Part shown: positions 59,279-64,000 of the stretch, in pieces | Numbering within the stretch: the stretch's first letter is position 1 | Layout of the letters: every line of letters starts with the position of its first letter | Translations under genes and position numbers: made by a program | Notes under the pieces: generated by a model | The model's input: only the letters and a program-made list of their open reading frames with translations | Databases searched by the model: none | What the model was told of the DNA's origin: nothing | From: JBFLVT01 sp036804525 | GTDB taxonomy: Bacteria > Bacillota > Desulfotomaculia > Desulfotomaculales > JASEER01 | Reading direction: 5' to 3' | Assembly: GCA_036804525.1 (NCBI GenBank) | Contig: DAIRSE010000001.1 | Span: 168,881-232,880 of the forward strand | Length of the DNA stretch: 64,000 nt

Positions 59279-59491
59279 ATGCTCTGCGCCACCTGCACCA
59301 AGAACGGCAAGTGCCGTAAGAAAGAAAAGTTTGAAGACGCCGTCGAGTCGACCTATTTGCAGCAAGGGGTCATCCCCGAGGAGCCCCTGGAGTTCGATAC
59401 CTGTGACGGAGCGTTTCTCGTTTGGACCCCGGAAACGGGGATTTCGGCGAAATACTGCAGCGACTATGAAGCGGTCGAAACCATGTCATAA
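59279..59491 (+). CDS. Small Cys-rich protein of unknown function (70 residues)
   Basis: ATG 59279 follows GGGAGG. The start MLCATCTKNGKCRKKEKFED has a Cys-x-x-Cys and a third Cys at residue 12. Further Cys lie in FDTCDG and SAKYCSDY. It may bind a metal or cluster. The 80 bp to the next gene lack a terminator, so both may be cotranscribed. No known family. Confidence 0.65.
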   Translation: MLCATCTKNGKCRKKEKFEDAVESTYLQQGVIPEEPLEFDTCDGAFLVWTPETGISAKYCSDYEAVETMS

Positions 59492-59571
59492 AAAGGCCTT
59501 GGTAAGGGTTTACCTTCACAAAACAGGGAAAAGTTTTCCGGCCTTAAAATCTTACTTAGGAGGTATGTCCC

Positions 59572-60324
59572 TTGAAGGTTAAACACTGTCTTGTTATCGT
59601 CGTCTTGCTCGCCTTAAGCCTGTTGGCAGGTACGACCGCGTTTGCCGGTTCCGCCCCGACCGGCCAGGAACCGTCCCCTACGGGACTGCCTGTAATCACT
59701 GTTGCCGGAACGGGCAAGGTAATGGTTCGCCCCGACACCGCCAGCATCACTCTCGGAGTCAATACCGTGGCGCCTACGGCGCAGGCGGCGCAAAAGGAAA
59801 ACAGCCGTATCGCCAACCAGGTCCTCGAGGCCCTGGTCAAGATCGGCATCCCCAGGCAGAACATCCAGACCGTGGATTACAGTATCTGGCCTGAGTATTA
59901 CCACCCCCCCTATAAGGAGGGCTCCCCGGAGCCGCCCAAAGTTACCGCCTACCGCGTAATCAACAATATCCGCGTCGCCGTCGACGATACCAGTCAACTC
60001 GGTGCTGTTATCGACGCCGCCGTCAACGCCGGCGCCAATCAAAGCTACAACATCCAGTTCAGCAAGAAAGACGAGGTGGCCGCCCGGTCCGAGGCCCTGA
60101 CAAAAGCGGTCGTCGACGCCCGCTCCAAGGCCGAAACGGTCGCCAGGACGCTGGGGATGAAGATCAGCAAGGTACTGGCGGTTAACGTCGAGGGTGCCTA
60201 CATGCCCGTAATCTACAGGCCCATGAAAGTACTTGACGAAGGGCTGGGAGGAGGCACTCCGGTGGAACCCGGTCAACTGGAGATCTCCGGCAGCGTCCAG
60301 ATCCAGTTCGCACTGAGCGAATAG
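59572..60324 (+). CDS. SIMPL-domain (DUF541) exported protein
   Basis: The 250 residues begin with a signal peptide (CLVIVVLLALSLLAGTTAFA) and contain the SIMPL fold: VITVAGTGKVMVRPDTASIT, NIQTVDYSIWPEYYHPPYK, VTAYRVINNIRVAVDDTSQL and ALTKAVVDARSKAETVARTL. TTG 59572 follows AGGAGG. SIMPL proteins are periplasmic or cell-surface proteins of unclear role, some linked to stress. Confidence 0.9.
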   Translation: MKVKHCLVIVVLLALSLLAGTTAFAGSAPTGQEPSPTGLPVITVAGTGKVMVRPDTASITLGVNTVAPTAQAAQKENSRIANQVLEALVKIGIPRQNIQTVDYSIWPEYYHPPYKEGSPEPPKVTAYRVINNIRVAVDDTSQLGAVIDAAVNAGANQSYNIQFSKKDEVAARSEALTKAVVDARSKAETVARTLGMKISKVLAVNVEGAYMPVIYRPMKVLDEGLGGGTPVEPGQLEISGSVQIQFALSE

Positions 60325-60345
60325 AAAAACCCGATTGAACGGCAA

Positions 60346-60368
60346 GGGTGGCTAAAGAACAGCCACCC
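60346..60368 (+). terminator. Terminator after the SIMPL gene
   Basis: GGGTGGCT and AGCCACCC form a perfect eight-bp stem with a seven-base loop, followed by TCTCATTT. It lies between convergent genes. Confidence 0.75.
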
Positions 60369-60370
60369 TC

Positions 60371-61102
60371 TCATTTCCCACCTCTCACCTCCCAGGGGAT
60401 CTGGATTTTGGGCGTCATCGGGACGTGACCGAACAGTTCCTCGACGCTGCCCGAGCGAATGATCCTGCCTTGCAGCATCGCGTAAACTTTGTCCGTCAGG
60501 TAAGGAATCTCCGTTGGGTCATGGGTTACAAAAACGGCCGTCACCGCCGTAGATCGCAACAACTCCCGCATGTCCCAGAGCAGGGCCAGCCGTGTCGGGT
60601 AATCTAGGGCCGTGAACGGCTCGTCCAAAAAAAGAACCTCCGGCTCCAGGACAAAGGCGCGGGCAAGACTGGCGCGCTGCGATTCGCCGCCGGAAAGCAG
60701 GCGGGCCGGCCGCCCGGCCAGCCGGTCGATCCCCAGGCGCTTCATCCACATGTACGCCCTGTCCTCGGCCTCGCTGCGGGGGACGCCCCGGAGACGCAAG
60801 CCGGACATCACGTTGTCGATCACCGTACCGTCGAGAAGCAGCGATTCCTGGAAAACTACCGCCATCTTGCGCCGCAATGACAGGGCGTTCCTCCTGTCCG
60901 CCGCAACGCCTCCCACGATCACCCGGCCGGACGAAGGCTTTTGCAGAAGAGCCAGGCACTGCAGCAGGCTGGATTTGCCGGCCCCGTTGGGCCCGACCAG
61001 GGCGACAACCTCGCTGCGGTCTACAGCAAAAGCATCCACGTCGAGGATCCTGGTATTCCCTTTTACCAGCACCAACTGTGTGGCTTCAATGGCCCTGGTC
61101 AT
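60371..61102 (-). CDS. tupC: Tungstate/molybdate-type ABC transporter ATP-binding protein
   Basis: The 243 residues have Walker A LVGPNGAGKSSLLQCL, signature LLSGGESQRASLARAF, Walker B VLFLDEPFTALD and VTHDPTEIPYL. It overlaps tupB by four bases (ATGA). It energises tungstate uptake together with TupB and TupA. Confidence 0.88.
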   Translation of the reverse strand: MTRAIEATQLVLVKGNTRILDVDAFAVDRSEVVALVGPNGAGKSSLLQCLALLQKPSSGRVIVGGVAADRRNALSLRRKMAVVFQESLLLDGTVIDNVMSGLRLRGVPRSEAEDRAYMWMKRLGIDRLAGRPARLLSGGESQRASLARAFVLEPEVLFLDEPFTALDYPTRLALLWDMRELLRSTAVTAVFVTHDPTEIPYLTDKVYAMLQGRIIRSGSVEELFGHVPMTPKIQIPWEVRGGK

Positions 61103-61800
61103 TGCGCCGAACGCCCCTTTTGCTGTTGCAAGGTAAGGACGAAGGTGATCAGGAAGGACATCAGCAGCAGGATAATGCTCAAGGCCGTCGCCAGCTCGGT
61201 CTGGCCTTTGGAGACTTCCAGGACGATGGCCGTGGTCATGACCCTCGTCTCGCCCTCGATGTTGCCCCCGACCATTATCGACGCCCCGACTTCCGAGATC
61301 ACGCCCCCAAAACCCGCGATGATCGCCGCCAGGATACCCAGGCGCGCCTCACGGAGCAGCAGCAGGAGCATCTGCAGTTGCGTCGCCCCTAGGGCCAGGA
61401 TTTGCAGCCGGATTTTCGGGTTGACGGACTGGATGGCGGCCACGGTGAAGCCGGCGATAATCGGGGAAGCGATGACGGCCTGGGCCACGATCATAGCCTT
61501 GGTTGTATAGAGCCAGCCAAGGAAGCCCAGCGGACCGTAGCGGGTCAGGGTCAGCCAGGTGATGAGGCCGACCACCACAGGCGGAGCGCCCATGCCCAGG
61601 TAGACCAGACTCAGCGTTAAATTGCGCCCGGCGAACCTGCGCAGGGCCAGAAAGGCCCCGGCAGGGACGCCGATCACAATGCTGATCAGGGTCGCGGTGC
61701 CCGAAACGCGCAGCGTACGCGCCAGGATATCCATAACTTGCGGATCCAGGCTGACCAGAAGACGGATAGCCTCGCGTAACCCTTCGGCGTATACCTCCAC
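61099..61800 (-). CDS. tupB: Tungstate-type ABC transporter permease
   Basis: The 233-residue membrane protein has about six spans and the ABC permease EAA-type loop ALGATQLQMLLLLLREARLG. The start is GTG/ATG at 61800 (EVYAEGLREAIRLL). It follows tupA by 18 bp. The TupB family is recognised by IVGLITWLTLTRYGPLGFL-like segments, here VVVGLITWLTLTRYGPLG. Confidence 0.88.
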   Translation of the reverse strand: MEVYAEGLREAIRLLVSLDPQVMDILARTLRVSGTATLISIVIGVPAGAFLALRRFAGRNLTLSLVYLGMGAPPVVVGLITWLTLTRYGPLGFLGWLYTTKAMIVAQAVIASPIIAGFTVAAIQSVNPKIRLQILALGATQLQMLLLLLREARLGILAAIIAGFGGVISEVGASIMVGGNIEGETRVMTTAIVLEVSKGQTELATALSIILLLMSFLITFVLTLQQQKGRSAQ

Positions 61801-61818
61801 AACCTGCCCCTCTCTTAA

Positions 61819-62712
61819 CTACTTGGTCAGTTCATCCATCGTTTTCCCGGCATCGGGAATGAACAAAGGCTGGCCGTACTTGTCGACCCCAAACTCCCCG
61901 ATCTTCTTCTGGGTCTCGGGGTTGATCATGTATTCCACGAAAGCCTTGGCACCTTCGGCATTAACCTTCTCGAATTTTTGGGAGTTCACCTGCATCACGT
62001 GGTAAATATTCAGCAGGGCGGCGTCGCCTTCCCTCATGATGTCCAGGTTGAGTTTTTCCTTCTGGGCCAGGTAGGTCGCCCGGTCGGTCAGGGTATAGCC
62101 CTGCTTCTCGGAGGCGATGTTCAGGGTAGCGCCCATGCCTGTCCCGCTCTTCTGGTACCAGCTACCCGAAGGCTCGATGCCTGCCGTCTTCCAAATCGAC
62201 ACCTCTTTCTTGTGCGTCCCCGAGTCGTCGCCGCGCGAAACAAAAATGGCTTTTTTCGCCGCTACAGCCTTGAAGGCGTCCTCAATGGAAGCGGCCTTCT
62301 TGACCCCCGCCGGGTCATCCTTCGGGCCCACGACGATGAAGTCATTATGCATCACTAGCTGGTAGTTGGTAACGATGCCCGCGTCGACCAGCGGTTTTTC
62401 GCTTGACGGCGCGTGCACCAGCAAGACGTCGGCCTCGCCCTTCTCGCCCATTTCAAGGGCGGCGCCGGTGCCGACGGCGATGACCTTAACGTTGTAGCCG
62501 GTCTTCTGTTCAAAATCCGGAACCAGGATGTCCAGCAGGCCGGAGTCCACCGTGCTGGTGGTAGTGGCCAGGATAATGTCCTTTTCCTTGGGCTCCTGCG
62601 GTTGCTGTGCTTGATCACCGGAACCCTTGTCTGATTGGCCGCCGCAGCCCGCAAGGACAGTCAGGACCAGGGCAAAAACCAGTAAAAGGGTGAGAATTCT
62701 CTTCAAGCGCAT
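61819..62712 (-). CDS. tupA: Tungstate-binding lipoprotein
   Basis: The 297 residues start with a lipoprotein signal (LLLVFALVLTVLAGC). The signature is ILATTTSTVDSGLLDILVP, followed by VGTGAALEMGEKGEADVLLV and FVSRGDDSGTHKKEVSIW; TTTSTxxSGL is the tungstate-binding TupA motif. Tungstate is used by formate dehydrogenases and aldehyde ferredoxin oxidoreductases of anaerobes. The upstream Moco riboswitch and terminator control it. Confidence 0.93.
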   Translation of the reverse strand: MRLKRILTLLLVFALVLTVLAGCGGQSDKGSGDQAQQPQEPKEKDIILATTTSTVDSGLLDILVPDFEQKTGYNVKVIAVGTGAALEMGEKGEADVLLVHAPSSEKPLVDAGIVTNYQLVMHNDFIVVGPKDDPAGVKKAASIEDAFKAVAAKKAIFVSRGDDSGTHKKEVSIWKTAGIEPSGSWYQKSGTGMGATLNIASEKQGYTLTDRATYLAQKEKLNLDIMREGDAALLNIYHVMQVNSQKFEKVNAEGAKAFVEYMINPETQKKIGEFGVDKYGQPLFIPDAGKTMDELTK

Positions 62713-62771
62713 CAGTATTCAGCTCCTACGAAATGATCAAATGTTTTCGGCAAAAACTCTCCCGCAGGGCC

Positions 62772-62814
62772 GTAAAAAAGCCGGATCCTGCGGAAAATAA
62801 AGCATGATCCGGCC
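62772..62814 (-). terminator. Riboswitch-linked terminator upstream of tupA
   Basis: On the minus strand GCCGGATC and GATCCGGC form a perfect eight-bp stem with an 18-base loop, followed by TTTTTT. It lies between the riboswitch and the tupA start. Confidence 0.9.
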
Positions 62815-62830
62815 TTATCGACCGTAACAT

Positions 62831-62934
62831 CTTGTTCTCCTTTCCGCACTGGGAGGCGCACCCGTTTCCCGGTGCACCCTATCGGTCCGCCGGCCGTAGC
62901 AAAGATTGCCGTAGGCCCGGAGACTCGGAGCAAG
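62831..62934 (-). promoter_or_regulatory. Moco-family (molybdenum/tungsten cofactor) riboswitch
   Basis: Read on the minus strand, CTTG-CTCC and GGAG-AA-CAAG close the element. Inside are CTCCGAG, CCGGGCC, GGCCGGCGGACC and the strongly conserved tail GCGCCTCCCAGTGCGGAAAGG, split here as GCCTCCC and GGAAAGG. These match the Moco RNA motif as I know it from E. coli moaA. The GGTGCACC / GGGTGCGCC part would be the P3-region stem. Position before the terminator and tupABC fits control of tungstate uptake by cofactor level. Confidence 0.8.
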
Positions 62935-63141
62935 GTATTTAGTTTAACAGTTGGATTCGTGCAGAGGCCAAAAAATCCTGCCAATAATATTGAGATATCT
63001 CGCCTTTCAAATTCACCACCCAACGCTTGGCGTCCTATTTCCAGCTTGAATTCCAACAGTTGCTTCCCAAATCCTGGCTGTACGTTCATCCGAATACGCC
63101 CTATAATGGAATGAAGGATATCGTTTGAGGAGTGGTCGCCG

Positions 63142-64000
63142 TTGAGGTATGCCAAGCTGTCCGACGCCGGGCAGAAGGTTTTTGATGCCCGTTACGCCCA
63201 AAAAGACGAGCACGGCAACGTTATCGAGGATTTTGCACAGGCGGTGGACCGCATAGCTTCCGCGGCCGCCGGCGCCGAAAAGGGAAAGAAAAAGAAGTTC
63301 TGGGAATCGAAGTTCCAGGAAGCCATCGGCAACCTGACCTTTGTCCCCTCTACGCCCATTTGGGCCAACGTGGGCAAGTCCGACCGCCCCTGGCAGCCTT
63401 CCGCCTGTTTCGTCCTGGCCCTGGAAGACTCCCTGGAATCCATGTATGACACGCTGAAGAACACCGCCTTGGTCTTCAAGTCCGGCGGCGGCGTAGGATA
63501 TAACTTCAGCCCCATCCGCCCGAAGGGAACGATCGTGATGTCCACCAAAGGGCAGGCCAGCGGCGTGGTCGAGCTGATTCGCCTGTACGACGCTTCTTCG
63601 GGCATGGTCATGCAGGGGGGCGTCCGCCGCGGAGCGTCGATGGGCATCCTGAACATTGACCACCCTGAAATCATCGACTTCATCAACTGCAAGCGCGACG
63701 GGACCATCACGCACTTCAACCTTTCCGTCGGGATCACCGACGCCTTCATGGAAGCCAAGGCCAAGAACGCCGATTGGCCGCTCGTTTTTAACGGCAGGGT
63801 TTACCAGGTCGTGAGCGCCCGCGAGCTCTGGAACATGATCACCGAGGCGGCCCACGCCTGCGGCGACCCCGGTCTGATCTTCCTCGACCGGTTGCAGCGC
63901 GACAACCCGGTACCTTCCAAGGTCATCAACGCGACTAACCCGTGCGGGGAGCAGCCCCTGTATCCGGGCGAATCCTGCCTGCTGGGCAGCATCAGCCTTG
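63142..64000 (+). CDS. nrdJ: Vitamin B12-dependent ribonucleotide reductase, N-terminal part (runs off the window)
   Basis: The frame starts at TTG 63142 (GAGGAG upstream) and remains open to the window end, about 286 residues. It reads TFVPSTPIWANVGKSDRPWQ, PSACFVLALEDSLESMYDTL, SGGGVGYNFSPIRPKG, GILNIDHPEIIDFINCKRDG and ATNPCGEQPLYPGESCLLGS. These are class II (adenosylcobalamin) reductase motifs; the first Cys (SACF) and NPCGEQ are the active-site residues. Intergenic 62935-63141 holds TATAAT at 63101 as a probable -10. No cobalamin riboswitch was seen there. Confidence 0.92.
   Translation, partial: MRYAKLSDAGQKVFDARYAQKDEHGNVIEDFAQAVDRIASAAAGAEKGKKKKFWESKFQEAIGNLTFVPSTPIWANVGKSDRPWQPSACFVLALEDSLESMYDTLKNTALVFKSGGGVGYNFSPIRPKGTIVMSTKGQASGVVELIRLYDASSGMVMQGGVRRGASMGILNIDHPEIIDFINCKRDGTITHFNLSVGITDAFMEAKAKNADWPLVFNGRVYQVVSARELWNMITEAAHACGDPGLIFLDRLQRDNPVPSKVINATNPCGEQPLYPGESCLLGSISL

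Noticed and set aside
63013..63855. A 280-codon minus-strand frame
   Set aside because: It lies opposite nrdJ, whose motifs are plain; the frame has no domain signature.

Overview
The window is chromosomal DNA, fairly GC-rich, from an anaerobic spore-forming member of the Clostridia. The gene set fits the Desulfotomaculum / Pelotomaculum / Moorella type of Peptococcaceae and Thermoanaerobacterales. The evidence is a Wood-Ljungdahl gene block (acsC, acsB, folD, cooS), an [FeFe] hydrogenase, a CotF-type spore coat protein, a GerMN lipoprotein, tungstate uptake, class II ribonucleotide reductase and selenocysteine use. The species cannot be fixed from the sequence alone. No plasmid, phage, rRNA operon or CRISPR array was seen.

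Layout. 0-10.7 kb (minus strand): NuoE-, NuoF- and NuoG-like subunits run into cooS, folD, acsB and acsC, which leaves the window at its left edge. 10.8-13.8 kb: pabA-pabB-pabC behind a leader with (G/U)AG triplets and a terminator. 13.9-20.7 kb: a broken exported-protein gene, tRNA-Arg, L-lactate dehydrogenase, seven or so very small genes, an unidentified structured RNA with its own promoter and terminator, cotF, tRNA-Ile and an EamA transporter. 21-26.3 kb: tRNA-Glu and tRNA-Gln beside gltX, a chemotaxis-receptor remnant, ogt, selD with an in-frame UGA, and a DivIVA-type coiled-coil protein with 24-residue repeats. 26.4-33 kb: a sodium:solute symporter with a tiny partner, a Lon-like protease, and a Fur/Zur regulator with znuC and znuB. 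33-41.4 kb: an [FeFe] hydrogenase, a repeat-rich exported stalk protein, and a TetR / ABC exporter / HlyD cluster with a palindromic operator. 41.4-47.4 kb: GerMN lipoprotein, DtxR-type regulator, feoA-feoB and a small zinc ribbon, a DUF2325 protein and a DapL-like aminotransferase. 47.6-56.8 kb: membrane proteins, an NCS2 permease, two HD-GYP proteins, Rrf2, a CDF transporter, DUF5317 and a 28-residue peptide gene. 56.8-60.4 kb: a thiol/electron-transfer operon, a second copy of a MITE-like repeat and a SIMPL protein. 60.4-64 kb: tupABC behind a Moco-type riboswitch and the start of nrdJ.

How the genes fit together. The left block joins CO2/CO chemistry (CODH/ACS, folate C1 steps) to a NuoEFG-like diaphorase that lacks the catalytic Cys/Sec of formate dehydrogenases. 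The hydrogenase at 33 kb has the same N-terminal ferredoxin architecture. Folate supply (pab genes), tungstate uptake and selenium metabolism (selD) all serve enzymes of this lifestyle.

The most interesting system is at 57.4-58.95 kb: a tiny CxxC peptide, a NapH-like membrane polyferredoxin and a thioredoxin-fold lipoprotein whose active site reads U-G-A-C, with Sec encoded by an in-frame UGA that would otherwise split the gene. With the Sec-containing SelD, this window encodes two selenoproteins that ordinary gene calling would truncate.
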